Assembly (NCBI GenBank): GCA_035602605.1
Contig: DATNLZ010000005.1
Location: forward strand, 1 to 34,880
Direction: 5' to 3'
DNA from: DASQHY01 sp035602605
GTDB taxonomy: Bacteria; Acidobacteriota; Terriglobia; Acidiferrales; UBA7541
Length of the DNA: 34,880 bases
The notes under the pieces were generated by a model. That model was given only the letters and a program-made list of their open reading frames with translations. It was not told the origin of the DNA and searched no databases. Shown here piece after piece: positions 7,913 through 17,428 of the stretch; the first letter of the stretch is position 1; every line of letters begins with the position of its first letter. The position numbers were made by a program, and so were the translations under genes.

Positions 7913-10117
7913 ATGCATCGGAGAATCCACTGCGCATCCGGTTCTCGCAGGAAACTCGACATCTGTTTGCTTTGCATAAAGGCTATGTTCATTGGCGTCG
8001 TCTGGTTTACGGCGCCGTCAAATGTGTTCGCAATCCAAACCCCAGACGGTTCTCCGCAAAGGATTCCACGCCAGACGACGGAGCGATCGTCAGCTCTCGA
8101 TGGAATGGTGCGTGAACGCTCACAACAAAATCCAATACGCGGAATCGGCGGCGCGATACTAACACTTCGCAATATTGCGAACGGTGACATCCGCCAAGCT
8201 ACAACGAGTGGCGAAGGCATTTTTCGTATGCTCGGGATTTCGCCGGGACAGTATGAGTTAAGGGTTGAAGCCCAAGGCTTTGCACCAGTAACACAACCCG
8301 ACGTTACGCTCCGAGCAAATGAACTCGTAACGCTTGAGATCGCATTAGCGGCGGCGATTTCTGCGCCGACCGAAACGTCGCGACTGCCGCGGCAGCCCGA
8401 GCTTGGTCCGCCCGCAGCGCCTGAAGCCGAGACAGCAGCGGCGCCTGATCGCGGGTTACGGCGCAGGCTCGATTCAGATCCTGACTACATGGCAAGCGCA
8501 GCGCCGAAAACTCTGCCTTGGTCCTCGGAAGTATTTGCGGAGATGCCCGATCGCTGGAACGTTGCGATGCCGGAGTGGAGGCGCTATGGCAAGACGGGCG
8601 AATATCCTTATGTAAAAGGGCATTGGTGGGATCCCTTCAACCGGAATCGGCTCAAGGGCGACGAGCCAATCTGGCCAGCGCATTTAGGACCGCAGACATT
8701 TTTTAACTTAACGGCAACCAGCAATACATTTGTGAACGCGAAGCGATTGCCCACTCCAAGCAATGTAAGCGCAGCGCGGCCCGGAAGCTCGGAGTTTTTT
8801 GGCAAGGGCGAGCAGGCTTTTGTCGCTCAGACATTTCGATTTTCCTTCGATCTATTTCATGGAGACACTTCGTTCAAGCCGGTGAAGTGGCGCATTCGCG
8901 TAACACCGGAGGTAAGTTTGAATTATTTGGCTGTACGGGAACTGGGGGTGGTAAATCCGGATGTTCGCGCAGGAACAAGGCGCTTAGATTCGCACATGGG
9001 GTTGCAAGAGGCTTTTGTTGAATACCAGCTCAAGGATTTGAGCGTCAACTACGATTTTCTTTCTGTGCGCGCGGGAATCCAGCAGTTTTCGAGCGACTTT
9101 CGTGGATTTTTGTTTGTGGATGAGCAGCCCGGGGCACGATTGTTCGGCAACCTGCATTCCAATCGCTGGGAGTACAACGTAGCGTACTTTCAGATGCTCG
9201 AGAAAGACACCAACAGCGGACTAAATAAACTCGCGCGGCGGCATCAGCAAGTGATCCTTGCAAACCTGTATTGGCAGGATTTTGTGTGGCCCGGGTACAC
9301 CACGCAGTTCAGCGTGCACTACAACAAAGATGACGCGACGCTTCATTATGACGACAACGGTTTTCTGGTTCGTCCGGCGCCGGCAGGTTCAGTGCGGGAG
9401 CACAATGTGCGTTCCGCGTATCTCGGTTGGACCGGACAAGGACACATTGGAAGGATCAATATAAGCCATGCGTTTTATCAGGCACTGGGAAAGGACGATC
9501 TAAATCCGCTTGCCGGACGCGCTGTGACCATCAATGCGCAGATGGCAGCAGCAGAGATCTCATTGGATAGGGACTGGACACGGTGGAAGCTGTCGGCATT
9601 TTACGCATCGGGTGATGGGGATCCACGCGATGAACGCGCTCGCGGCTTCGATGCCATTGGGGATTTGCCGTCATTTGCTGGCGGGATTTTCAGCTTGTGG
9701 AATCGGGAGGGAATTCGCCTCAGCGGATCGGGACTTTTGTTGACTCCACCGAACAGCTTGCTCCCGAGCTTGCGCGCCAGCAAAGAGGAAGGGCAGGCCA
9801 ATTTCGTGAATCCGGGGATACTACTTATGAATGCGGGAACAGATTTTAATTTGACGCCGAAGTTGAAGGGCATCTTGAACATTAATTACTTGCGCTTTGA
9901 GAGAACCGAGCCCCTCGAATTGCTACTGTTCCAGGCGCCTATCCGGCACTCGATTGGTTTCGATTACAGCGTGGGACTGCACTATCGACCGCCGCTCACG
10001 GAAAATATCGCGGTGACCGCCGGGGCATCAGCACTGACTCCCGGTCAGGGATTCAAAGACATTTACACTGGTAAAACATTATTTTCTGTGTTCGCGGCAG
10101 TGCGGTTCCAATTTTAG
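7913..10117 (+). CDS. Outer-membrane beta-barrel with N-terminal carboxypeptidase-regulatory-like domain
   Basis: About 734 residues from the ATG at 7913; the frame is open from a TTG at 7865. A signal-peptide-like hydrophobic segment ends near 'PSNVFA'. A carboxypeptidase-D regulatory-like beta-sandwich follows ('GGAILTLRNI ... GEGIFRMLGISPGQYELRVEAQGF'), as in many Acidobacteriota outer-membrane proteins. Then comes a Pro/Ala linker and ~530 residues of alternating aromatic/polar beta strands. The protein ends VRFQF, whose terminal Phe is the usual beta-signal for barrel assembly. It lacks a plug domain and a TonB box I can see, so it looks more like a porin than a TonB receptor. The multiheme cytochrome starts 19 bases later on the same strand, suggesting one transcript and a porin-cytochrome pair. 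The substrate or partner is inferred from context only. Confidence 0.8.
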   Translation: MHRRIHCASGSRRKLDICLLCIKAMFIGVVWFTAPSNVFAIQTPDGSPQRIPRQTTERSSALDGMVRERSQQNPIRGIGGAILTLRNIANGDIRQATTSGEGIFRMLGISPGQYELRVEAQGFAPVTQPDVTLRANELVTLEIALAAAISAPTETSRLPRQPELGPPAAPEAETAAAPDRGLRRRLDSDPDYMASAAPKTLPWSSEVFAEMPDRWNVAMPEWRRYGKTGEYPYVKGHWWDPFNRNRLKGDEPIWPAHLGPQTFFNLTATSNTFVNAKRLPTPSNVSAARPGSSEFFGKGEQAFVAQTFRFSFDLFHGDTSFKPVKWRIRVTPEVSLNYLAVRELGVVNPDVRAGTRRLDSHMGLQEAFVEYQLKDLSVNYDFLSVRAGIQQFSSDFRGFLFVDEQPGARLFGNLHSNRWEYNVAYFQMLEKDTNSGLNKLARRHQQVILANLYWQDFVWPGYTTQFSVHYNKDDATLHYDDNGFLVRPAPAGSVREHNVRSAYLGWTGQGHIGRINISHAFYQALGKDDLNPLAGRAVTINAQMAAAEISLDRDWTRWKLSAFYASGDGDPRDERARGFDAIGDLPSFAGGIFSLWNREGIRLSGSGLLLTPPNSLLPSLRASKEEGQANFVNPGILLMNAGTDFNLTPKLKGILNINYLRFERTEPLELLLFQAPIRHSIGFDYSVGLHYRPPLTENIAVTAGASALTPGQGFKDIYTGKTLFSVFAAVRFQF

Positions 10118-10136
10118 AGGAATTGTAATTCTGAGA

Positions 10137-13100
10137 ATGCTTACAACGCGACATCATGCCCTTTTTGTTTTACTGCTCATGCTCGTTGCAGCGCTTGCCG
10201 CTGGTTTCGGGGCGCAACGCGGAGACTCGGTAGCAGCCAGCGCGGACGATCTACGAGGGACTCTGCTTGAGCAGACACAGATGGAAGCGAACAGGAAAAG
10301 CGCGGGATGCATCTCATGTCACCGAACGACGGACGAACCCACAATGCATCCAACGGGAACTGTCCGGCTTGGGTGCACAGACTGTCATGGAGGAACTGCC
10401 GAAGCGAAGGTCTCCGCGAACGTTGCGCCAGACTCTGTCGAATACCAGCAAGTGAAAACAAAAGCCCACCCGCAACCGCGCAGTAAGGTTGCCAGAAGTA
10501 AGTTTGAACAGGGGGATGCTGTAGAAAATCCTAGAAATCGCCAGCGTCTCTACACCAAATGGCTACAGGAGAGCGCCGAGTACGTGCGCTTTGTGAATCC
10601 GGGAGACTTGCGTGTGGCCGCGGAAACCTGTGGATCGGGCGGTTGCCACGCGACCGAGGTGCGCGCCGTCAGCACCAGCATGATGACTCATGGCGGAGTT
10701 TTGTGGGCTGCAGCGCTCTATAACAACGGTGCATTTCCAGTGAAAGATATGCGCTTTGGAGAGAGTTACGCAAAGAACGGCGCGCCGCAGCGTTTGCGGA
10801 CTGTGCCGCAACCCACAAACGAGGAAACAAGAACGCGGGGCGTGTTGCGAGAGATTGAACCTCTGGAACGCTGGGAAGTTTCCCAGCCGGGAAATGTGTT
10901 GCGCGTGTTTGAGCGGGGAGGCTCGAAAAAAGGGGATATTGGGAATCCTAATGCTGACGATGAGGCGGGAAAACCAGAGGACAAGCTCAGTGAGCGCGGC
11001 TTTGGGACATTGCTGCGAACCGACCCGGTATTCCTGGGCTTGCAGAAAACGCGACTGTTCGATCCAGTGCTTTCCATGCCGGGGACAAACGATCAGCCCG
11101 GAGACTATCGCGCGAGCGGATGTAGCTCCTGTCACGTGCCGTACGCGAACGACCGGACGCCGGAACACTCCGGTCCCTATGCGGCATATGGGCACAACGG
11201 CGAAAGCGCGACGTCGGATCGGCTGATAGCAAAGCATGAATCGGGGCATCCAATCCGCCACAGCTTTACGCGCGCGATTCCGTCGAGCCAATGCATGGTT
11301 TGCCACATTCATCCGGGAACGAACATGGTTGCGGGATATTTCGGCTATACCTGGTGGGACAATGAGGTGGATGGCGACAAAATGTATCCGAAACAGCAGC
11401 GCAATCCTAGCGAGGAGGACCGCTATCGAGCGTCACTGAAAAACCCGGAGGGAGCGGCGCCGCGCGGCCTGTGGTCGGACGCGAAATTTCTGGAGCAGAC
11501 AGGAACCGCGGAGTTTAATGCGCAGCTGAAGCAGACGCAGTTCGCGGATTTCCACGGGCACGGATGGATATTTCGCGCTGTTTATAAACATGACCGAAAA
11601 GGGAATTGGCTCGACGCCGATGGAAAACCGATTTCATTCGAGGATCCGAAAAAATTCGAGAAGGCCGTGCAGCTTGCAGACATTCATTTAAATAAGGGCA
11701 TGCACTGTGTGGACTGCCATTTTGAACAGGACAGTCACGGCAGCGGAAAACTTTACGGCGAGCCGCGCGCGGCGGTTGAACTGGACTGCACCGATTGCCA
11801 CGGGACGGTGAGGAATAAAGCTACGCTCGTAACCTCAGGGCCGGCATCGCCAGCGGGGGGAACCCATCTCGAGAGATTGCGCACGCCGCGCGGCGCGAGA
11901 CGGTTTGCGTGGCGCGACGGCAAGCTGTATCAACGTTCGATGGTCGAGTCGGAAAAAGAATGGGAAGTCGTCCAGGTGCTGGACACCATCACGCCCGGCA
12001 ACGTGCATTACAGCGAGAAATCGCGGCGGGCAAAAACTTTGCTTCGCGATGGAGCGACATGGGGCCAGGTCCCCGCCGAGGATACCCATCTCGCACATGG
12101 CAACAGCCGCATGACCTGCTACAGCTGTCATACCTCGTGGACAACGAGCTGCTTTGGGTGCCATTTGCAAATGACCGCAAACGCACGCCGGCCGATGCTA
12201 CACAACGAAGGACTAACGACGCGAAACTACACTTCGTACAATTTTCAGGTCCTGCGTGACGACATATTTATGCTCGGTGTAGATGGTACGGTGACCGGGC
12301 ACCGGGTAGCGCCGGCACGGTCGTCTTGCGCGGTGGTCGTGAGCTCGCAAAATCAAAATCGCGAGTGGCTTTATTATGGGCAGCAGACGGTTTCGGCCGA
12401 GGGGTTGAGCGGAACGGCGTTCAGCACGTATGTTCCGCATACGGTAGGGGGAGTAGAGACCAAGCAGTGCAGTGATTGCCACGTATCCGCAAAAGGCGAC
12501 AACAATGCGTGGATGGCGCAGGTGCTGCTCCAGGGCACTAATCTTGTGAATTTTATGGGACGTTACGTTTATGTTGCCACCGGTAAGCAAGGATTCGTAG
12601 CGGTGGCTGTGGCGGAGCATGACGAACCCGAAGCTATCATTGGAAGCGATCTGCAACGCATAGCCTATCCCGGTAATTACGAGAAACACATTGCGCGGGG
12701 GCGCGAGCTCGTGACTGCGTATGGCCATGAAGGCAATGTGCTCGACGTGCAGCTTCGCGGGGAATATTTGTATGTGGCAAACGGGAAGGGCGGCTTTCGC
12801 GTGTACGATGTGGCAAACATTGACAACAAGGGATTTTCGGAGCGCACGGTAACGGCTCCGGTTTCACGGTTTGGGCAGCGGCTTTATGTGAGGACGCAGA
12901 ACGCGATAGCCGTTGCTTCGCCCAGCACCATGGCTATTGATCCATCGCGCACCCGCCGGCCGGAGAATGAAGAGCAGGCCATCCATCCGATTTATGCCTT
13001 TCTGTACGTGGCCGATAAACAGGAGGGACTGGTCATTACCGGGAATCCGGATTTGAAAGGGAAAAATCCGGGGGTCGGAACGCTCCTGGACGGTGATCCT

Positions 13101-13952
13101 CGAAATAATTTTTTGGAGCGCGCGCTGACCTTCAATCCAAATGGCGTGCTGAACGGTGCACGACGAATAACCATTGCGGGAACCTTCGCGTACATCTTGT
13201 GCGATCGTGGCCTCGTGGTTGTCGACCTCGACAATCCGCTAGATCCGCGCATAACCGCCGAAATGGATTCGACCGAGTTAGTGGAACCTCGTGGGATATC
13301 CGTACAGTTCCGATACGCGTTTGTAGCCGATCATGAGGGACTGAAGGTGCTTGACGTGACCGATCTTTCGAAACCGCGCGCGCTGCATGGAGCAGTGATA
13401 CCGCTCGAAGATGCCAGGAACGTTTATGTCGCGAGAACCTATGCGTATGTGTCGGCCGGCAAACAGGGATTGGCGATTGTGAATGTCGAGAGGCCAGAGG
13501 AGCCGCGGTTGGAGCAGATGTTCAGCGCCGAGTCGAAACTCAATGATGTAAATGATGTGAAGATCGCTATGGTTGCCGCAAGCGCCTACGCCTTTGTGGC
13601 CGATGGACGGAACGGGATGCGCGTGCTTGAAATTATTTCGCCGTGGGATTCTCCGAATTATGCGGGCTTCAGTCCGAGACCCACGCCGAAACTTATCGCC
13701 AGCTACCGTACCGCTGGACCGGCGCTTGCGATTTCCAAGGGAATAGACCGCGACCGTGCCGTTGATGAAAGTGGGAATCAGTTGGCGGTGTTCGGGCGGC
13801 GGGGAGCGCGTCCGTTCAATCGTGCTGAAGCGGCACGCTTATATCTACGTAATGGGAAGGTATACACGGTCAACGATAATCCTGAGCTTGCTTCCCGTGC
13901 GGCGACGTGGCTCGATCGCGCGAAGAGCTGGATGTGGGCGGCGTTGCCTTAA
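10137..13952 (+). CDS. Ten-heme-motif cytochrome c fused to an LVIVD-repeat propeller
   Basis: A 1271-residue exported protein with a signal peptide of about 22-35 residues. Nine CXXCH motifs have their first Cys near residues 58, 80, 329, 386, 524, 551, 661, 672 and 778. A tenth motif near residue 165 is CX4CH (CGSGGCH). From ~800 to ~1230 there are about six LVIVD-type repeats: recurring 'YVATGKQGFVAV', 'YVANGKGGFRVYDV', 'YILCDRGLVVVDL', 'FVADHEGLKVLDV' and 'YVSAGKQGLAIVNV' patterns, each followed by a Pro-rich turn. These typically fold as a surface beta-propeller. No lipobox is visible, so it is periplasmic or secreted. With the barrel gene just upstream, a role in electron transfer at the outer membrane is the leading idea. 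I do not recognise a catalytic heme enzyme family in it, and an enzymatic role is not excluded. Confidence 0.88.
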   Translation: MLTTRHHALFVLLLMLVAALAAGFGAQRGDSVAASADDLRGTLLEQTQMEANRKSAGCISCHRTTDEPTMHPTGTVRLGCTDCHGGTAEAKVSANVAPDSVEYQQVKTKAHPQPRSKVARSKFEQGDAVENPRNRQRLYTKWLQESAEYVRFVNPGDLRVAAETCGSGGCHATEVRAVSTSMMTHGGVLWAAALYNNGAFPVKDMRFGESYAKNGAPQRLRTVPQPTNEETRTRGVLREIEPLERWEVSQPGNVLRVFERGGSKKGDIGNPNADDEAGKPEDKLSERGFGTLLRTDPVFLGLQKTRLFDPVLSMPGTNDQPGDYRASGCSSCHVPYANDRTPEHSGPYAAYGHNGESATSDRLIAKHESGHPIRHSFTRAIPSSQCMVCHIHPGTNMVAGYFGYTWWDNEVDGDKMYPKQQRNPSEEDRYRASLKNPEGAAPRGLWSDAKFLEQTGTAEFNAQLKQTQFADFHGHGWIFRAVYKHDRKGNWLDADGKPISFEDPKKFEKAVQLADIHLNKGMHCVDCHFEQDSHGSGKLYGEPRAAVELDCTDCHGTVRNKATLVTSGPASPAGGTHLERLRTPRGARRFAWRDGKLYQRSMVESEKEWEVVQVLDTITPGNVHYSEKSRRAKTLLRDGATWGQVPAEDTHLAHGNSRMTCYSCHTSWTTSCFGCHLQMTANARRPMLHNEGLTTRNYTSYNFQVLRDDIFMLGVDGTVTGHRVAPARSSCAVVVSSQNQNREWLYYGQQTVSAEGLSGTAFSTYVPHTVGGVETKQCSDCHVSAKGDNNAWMAQVLLQGTNLVNFMGRYVYVATGKQGFVAVAVAEHDEPEAIIGSDLQRIAYPGNYEKHIARGRELVTAYGHEGNVLDVQLRGEYLYVANGKGGFRVYDVANIDNKGFSERTVTAPVSRFGQRLYVRTQNAIAVASPSTMAIDPSRTRRPENEEQAIHPIYAFLYVADKQEGLVITGNPDLKGKNPGVGTLLDGDPRNNFLERALTFNPNGVLNGARRITIAGTFAYILCDRGLVVVDLDNPLDPRITAEMDSTELVEPRGISVQFRYAFVADHEGLKVLDVTDLSKPRALHGAVIPLEDARNVYVARTYAYVSAGKQGLAIVNVERPEEPRLEQMFSAESKLNDVNDVKIAMVAASAYAFVADGRNGMRVLEIISPWDSPNYAGFSPRPTPKLIASYRTAGPALAISKGIDRDRAVDESGNQLAVFGRRGARPFNRAEAARLYLRNGKVYTVNDNPELASRAATWLDRAKSWMWAALP

Positions 13953-14054
13953 CTGCTGCGGGCGCGAACCCTCAGGTTTCATGCCGAATCGCGGCACGTT
14001 TCGAGCAACCCCACGTGAATTACAAATCATTTCTAAGTGGGATGTATCCGTTGG

Positions 14055-14071
14055 TGGATGGAACGCATCCA
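14055..14071 (+). other. Short perfect hairpin upstream of the HAD gene
   Basis: TGGATG and CATCCA form a 6-bp stem around a 5-base loop in the 225-base gap between the cytochrome and the HAD gene. No T run follows, so it is not a normal terminator. No other element was recognised in this gap. Confidence 0.25.
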
Positions 14072-14177
14072 AAGAATTCATGGGTAAATAGCGTGGTTCT
14101 CGCGCACAATGATAGTGTAGATCGATGCATATTAAATGAGGTGGCCCAGCGTTATTTTCGAGCCGGGCCGGAGAATA

Positions 14178-15005
14178 ATGAAAGAGAAAGACTATTTGCT
14201 TGCGAGCGATTTCGATCAGACGCTCAGTTTTAATGATTCTGGTTTTCTGCTGAGTGAACTGCTCGGCGTCAACGATTTTCATGAAAAAGTTGAGGGCCTC
14301 TCGCAGATCAATCTGGTGCAGCAAGGGGCGGAACTTTCTTATCTGATTCTGCACGACCCGGCATTTCGTAAAGTTCGGCGGGACCAGCTCGCGGAAGTAG
14401 GCAAGCAGGTGCGATTGAAGAAAAACGTGGCACTTTTTGTGCAGGCGCTGAACACACTTGCGGAAGGCTATAAGTTTGAGTTTTATGTAATTTCTGCGGC
14501 GCCGGAAGAAGTCGTGGTGTCGGCGCTGGACGGAATTCTTCCACCCGAGCGCATTTTTGGTACGCGCTTTCGCTACGATTCTTCAACCGGCGAAGTCGAG
14601 TCGATTATTCGCGCCCCCGCAGGCTATGGAAAAGTGACCGTACTGGAAGAGTTGCGCACTGAGCTCGGAGTCAGCCACGATCGCGTCATCTACGTCGGTG
14701 ACGGACGATCCGATCTACCGGTGATGATGCACGTGAAGCAGCATGACGGCCTAACCATCGCGGTCTCCGAAAATCGTTACATCACCCATCTGGCGCACCG
14801 GACCGTCCTCAGCGAGGATGCACTAGGCGCACTGGTACCCATTCTTGAAGGAATTTTCAAGTGGGACTCGGCGAAGATTCGTAGATATTTTGCCTCGCAT
14901 GGACTCATGCTCAAAGAGTGGGACAAGACGCGCACCGACTGGCTGACCATTGAAGAAGCCGGCGGGTCGAACGAGCATGCCGCAGCGAACTCCAAGACGT
15001 ACTAA
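14178..15005 (+). CDS. HAD-family phosphatase (phosphoserine phosphatase-like)
   Basis: A 275-residue cytoplasmic protein. HAD motif I is DFDQTL near residues 10-15 (nucleophile and acid/base Asp), motif II is the Ser of 'YVISAAPEE', and motif III/IV is 'YVGDGRSDLPVM' with its Mg-binding acidic residues. The helical cap between motifs I and II fits the subfamily of phosphoserine phosphatase and related small-molecule phosphatases, but cap residues that define serine specificity are not obvious. I therefore leave the substrate open. The ATG at 14178 is chosen over an upstream frame extension (14136) because GGAG lies just before it. It converges on the decaheme gene with a 21-base gap. No clear functional tie to the cytochromes. 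Confidence 0.8.
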   Translation: MKEKDYLLASDFDQTLSFNDSGFLLSELLGVNDFHEKVEGLSQINLVQQGAELSYLILHDPAFRKVRRDQLAEVGKQVRLKKNVALFVQALNTLAEGYKFEFYVISAAPEEVVVSALDGILPPERIFGTRFRYDSSTGEVESIIRAPAGYGKVTVLEELRTELGVSHDRVIYVGDGRSDLPVMMHVKQHDGLTIAVSENRYITHLAHRTVLSEDALGALVPILEGIFKWDSAKIRRYFASHGLMLKEWDKTRTDWLTIEEAGGSNEHAAANSKTY

Positions 15006-15026
15006 TGAGCTGACTTAATTTACCGC

Positions 15027-16448
15027 TTATCTTTGGGCACCCCAGGACGGTAATGAATTCTGCTTGTGCCCTTCCATGATCAGCGACGAGCTCGAAGAAC
15101 TTCTAAAACTCCTCAGCGCCGGCGGTGTGAATCTCGGCCGGACCTCTTTTCGTTTCGACCAATCGTGATAGGTGTGGCACTCGAAACAGCGTGACTCGGC
15201 ATGGCCTTCGCCGGAAGCGTGACAGGTCTGGCACGTGGCTATGCCTGGGAGGAGAACGTCCGAAGTATTCTGGCTGAAAGTCGCGGTCGCGTGGCAGCTT
15301 ATACAAGAGAAACCGCGATGAGCGTCATGATCGAATCTTGCGCGAGGCAACCATTGGGCGGTGATATTCGACAGAGCGATTTTGGGAAGCGGGGCGTTCT
15401 GTAAAACAATCAAGGTGTGACATTGTTTGCAAGTCTTGCGCCAGAGAAGGTCCTCGGCCTCGGCGGCCCGCTCAGTAACCCACTGGGACGGCGTTACCAG
15501 ACGGGAGGATGGAAGCATTGGTTTTTCGGCGACGTTACGATCAGGATCGCGGGCTACATGCAATTCAGCAGGGTGAGCGGCGATGTATTCTTGAAATTGT
15601 TTTGCGATAAAGTCGTGGATCACCTCAGGTTTGTCGTGGGGAACACCATCGGCGAAACGCTTGTCGAATTGCAGGAGGTGGCAAGCGGAACAAGTCTGTG
15701 CAAATTTGGGAACCGCCATCAGCGCACGGGTATTCTTTGCTGGGGGCACGCCGGGATCAGACCGCGACGAGCTAGAGGCCGGTTTCAGTTGGGCATCGCC
15801 GAAGCGCCAAGGGTCGTTGACGATTGAAGCGCGATGGCAATCTTCGCATTCTAGTTGAACTAAATGATCAGAGCTGTTGGGGCCACGCAAGCCGGCATGC
15901 AAATGGACGGCGTGGTTGAACTTGACGGTGGCCGGGTCGCCGCGCTTGTCGCGAAGCACGGCAAACTCCGGATGGCCACTTGCAAAATTAGAAACCGAGC
16001 GGCTCACATGTACTGAGCCGCTGGAAGGACGCAAATCGCCATGGCATTGCGCGCAATTGGCGTCGCTCGTGGAGGCAAGACGAACGGGGCCGTGATGCTC
16101 GGCGTGGCAGGTGGCGCAACCGGGTGTGAAAAGCTGATTTGCATGATGGATAGGGCCATCGTGACAATCGAGGCAGGCTTGATTTTCTACGCGCACTCGA
16201 AAGGAACCGGCGTTGGAGACGTGACACGCGGCGCACTCGCGTGAGAGGACCGCATGCGCAGGAGACATTTTCCCGGCGCTGTAGACATGCGTGTCGCGCG
16301 CCACTCCATGCCAGGCGAGCCACACGGCAGCGAGAGCGGGAGCTGTAATGGAAAGAATAAAACGAGCGCGGCGCAAAGGACTGGGTCGCTTGAAATAGTT
16401 TAGGTCAATGCGCTGTGCGAGTTTTTTCGTTGTGCGTATGCGAGCCAC
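15027..16448 (-). CDS. Membrane-anchored decaheme cytochrome c
   Basis: A 473-residue protein from a GTG start. An N-terminal basic stretch and one membrane segment (~residues 28-48) anchor it to the inner membrane with the rest in the periplasm. Ten CXXCH motifs are present: CAACH, CLDCH, CATCH, CAQCH, CEDCH, CSACH, CKQCH, CISCH, CQTCH and CFECH. Extra histidines in 'HAVH', 'HDAH' and 'HAEHHG' contexts are candidate distal ligands. The first four motifs resemble a cytochrome c3/c7-like block; a ~100-residue segment separates motifs six and seven. It is the last gene of a three-gene operon, 12 bases after the cytochrome b gene, so it probably takes electrons from that subunit on the periplasmic side. 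The C-terminal ~30 residues are Ser/Arg-rich with no fold evident. Confidence 0.9.
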   Translation of the reverse strand: MARIRTTKKLAQRIDLNYFKRPSPLRRARFILSITAPALAAVWLAWHGVARDTHVYSAGKMSPAHAVLSRECAACHVSNAGSFRVRVENQACLDCHDGPIHHANQLFTPGCATCHAEHHGPVRLASTSDANCAQCHGDLRPSSGSVHVSRSVSNFASGHPEFAVLRDKRGDPATVKFNHAVHLHAGLRGPNSSDHLVQLECEDCHRASIVNDPWRFGDAQLKPASSSSRSDPGVPPAKNTRALMAVPKFAQTCSACHLLQFDKRFADGVPHDKPEVIHDFIAKQFQEYIAAHPAELHVARDPDRNVAEKPMLPSSRLVTPSQWVTERAAEAEDLLWRKTCKQCHTLIVLQNAPLPKIALSNITAQWLPRARFDHDAHRGFSCISCHATATFSQNTSDVLLPGIATCQTCHASGEGHAESRCFECHTYHDWSKRKEVRPRFTPPALRSFRSSSSSSLIMEGHKQNSLPSWGAQR

Positions 16449-16460
16449 AAAAGTTCAACC

Positions 16461-17378
16461 TTAATATCGCAGAGCCATCACAGCGTGGACAGCGCCGAGC
16501 AAAATTAGCGCCAGCGACAGAGGAACGTGCACGAGCAACCAACCGTGAAGCCAGCGATGAAAACGTACCTGGCGCGTTAGCTGCCGTTCCTCCTCGCAGA
16601 TATTTTCTAGATCTTCAACCGTGGCGTGCGCCGATGCGGGGGTGAGCGTGCGTACGTGCTGGAAAGCGGCGTGCGCCTGCGCGGAATCGCCGAGGCGCAG
16701 CCCGCGAGCGCCGGGATGCTCGAGGAAGGGGCGCATCTCGAGAAGATAGAAGCTGCGAAGCGGAGCGCTTTCCTCTTCGGTTAAGACAGCCGCGGTGGCC
16801 ACGGCCGGTCCGGAACGCTTGCCATCGAATCCGCCAGCGCGACTCTCTTTTGGCGCAACAATGGTTTCGAAACCAAATGGACCGCAGAGCGCCACGACAA
16901 ATTGGTCGGCCTCTTCCAGAAGTTGCGCGCGCACGTTGTCAATTTCTTCGACAATCGTTTCTAGAGGAATTTGCCTGGTCATGATTCGGGGGAGAATCTG
17001 TTGCAGGGCGGCACCGAAAATCCCACTGAGGACAGTAATCATCAAAAGCCACATCAGCACAATGGTAAGTGGTCCGCCAAAATGAAAGCCGCCATGGAAG
17101 AGAATCATCGGAAAAGAAAGCAAGCCTAGCCACAGGTGGCCCCGCATCCAGGTCTTGGCGCGGCCGATGCGCCAGACCGGGACTTTTTTGCGTGCACCTA
17201 GAAGCGCGGCGAAGAGAATACATCCGAAGCCAACGGTGCCGAACACTAGGCCGAGCGTGCTGCCACCGCGCGGGCCACGTGCCGATTGAACGGCGTACGG
17301 CGCATAGAGCAGTGTGGCAGTGAGGAGAATTGCTATCGAGGCGATGAGCCAAGGACGATGTGTGCGGTCGATCAGCAT
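16461..17378 (-). CDS. Predicted diheme cytochrome b membrane subunit
   Basis: A 305-residue integral membrane protein from the ATG at 17378; a TTG at 17405 would extend it by nine residues. Five membrane segments lie near 10-29, 42-61, 79-97, 103-125 and 280-302. Helix 3 carries H81 and H95, and helix 5 carries H284 and H298. Both pairs are spaced HX13H, the geometry of bis-His diheme b cytochromes, with one heme near each membrane face. The highly basic loop between helices 2 and 3 predicts an N-in topology, which puts the ~150-residue loop between helices 4 and 5 in the cytoplasm, where the neighbouring Fe-S protein would sit. It lies between the Fe-S/cyclic-nucleotide gene (50-base gap) and the decaheme gene (12-base gap). 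Heme binding and a quinone site are inferred; no experimentally known family is recognised. Confidence 0.8.
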   Translation of the reverse strand: MLIDRTHRPWLIASIAILLTATLLYAPYAVQSARGPRGGSTLGLVFGTVGFGCILFAALLGARKKVPVWRIGRAKTWMRGHLWLGLLSFPMILFHGGFHFGGPLTIVLMWLLMITVLSGIFGAALQQILPRIMTRQIPLETIVEEIDNVRAQLLEEADQFVVALCGPFGFETIVAPKESRAGGFDGKRSGPAVATAAVLTEEESAPLRSFYLLEMRPFLEHPGARGLRLGDSAQAHAAFQHVRTLTPASAHATVEDLENICEEERQLTRQVRFHRWLHGWLLVHVPLSLALILLGAVHAVMALRY

Positions 17379-17428
17379 TTTGAAAAAGAATCCCCCGAAA
17401 AGCAAAAGGCTAACTTCCTAAGACCGAG

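Noticed and set aside
10563..11312. 249-codon frame on the minus strand
   Set aside because: It is opposite the multiheme cytochrome in a region with heme motifs. The translation is basic and featureless.
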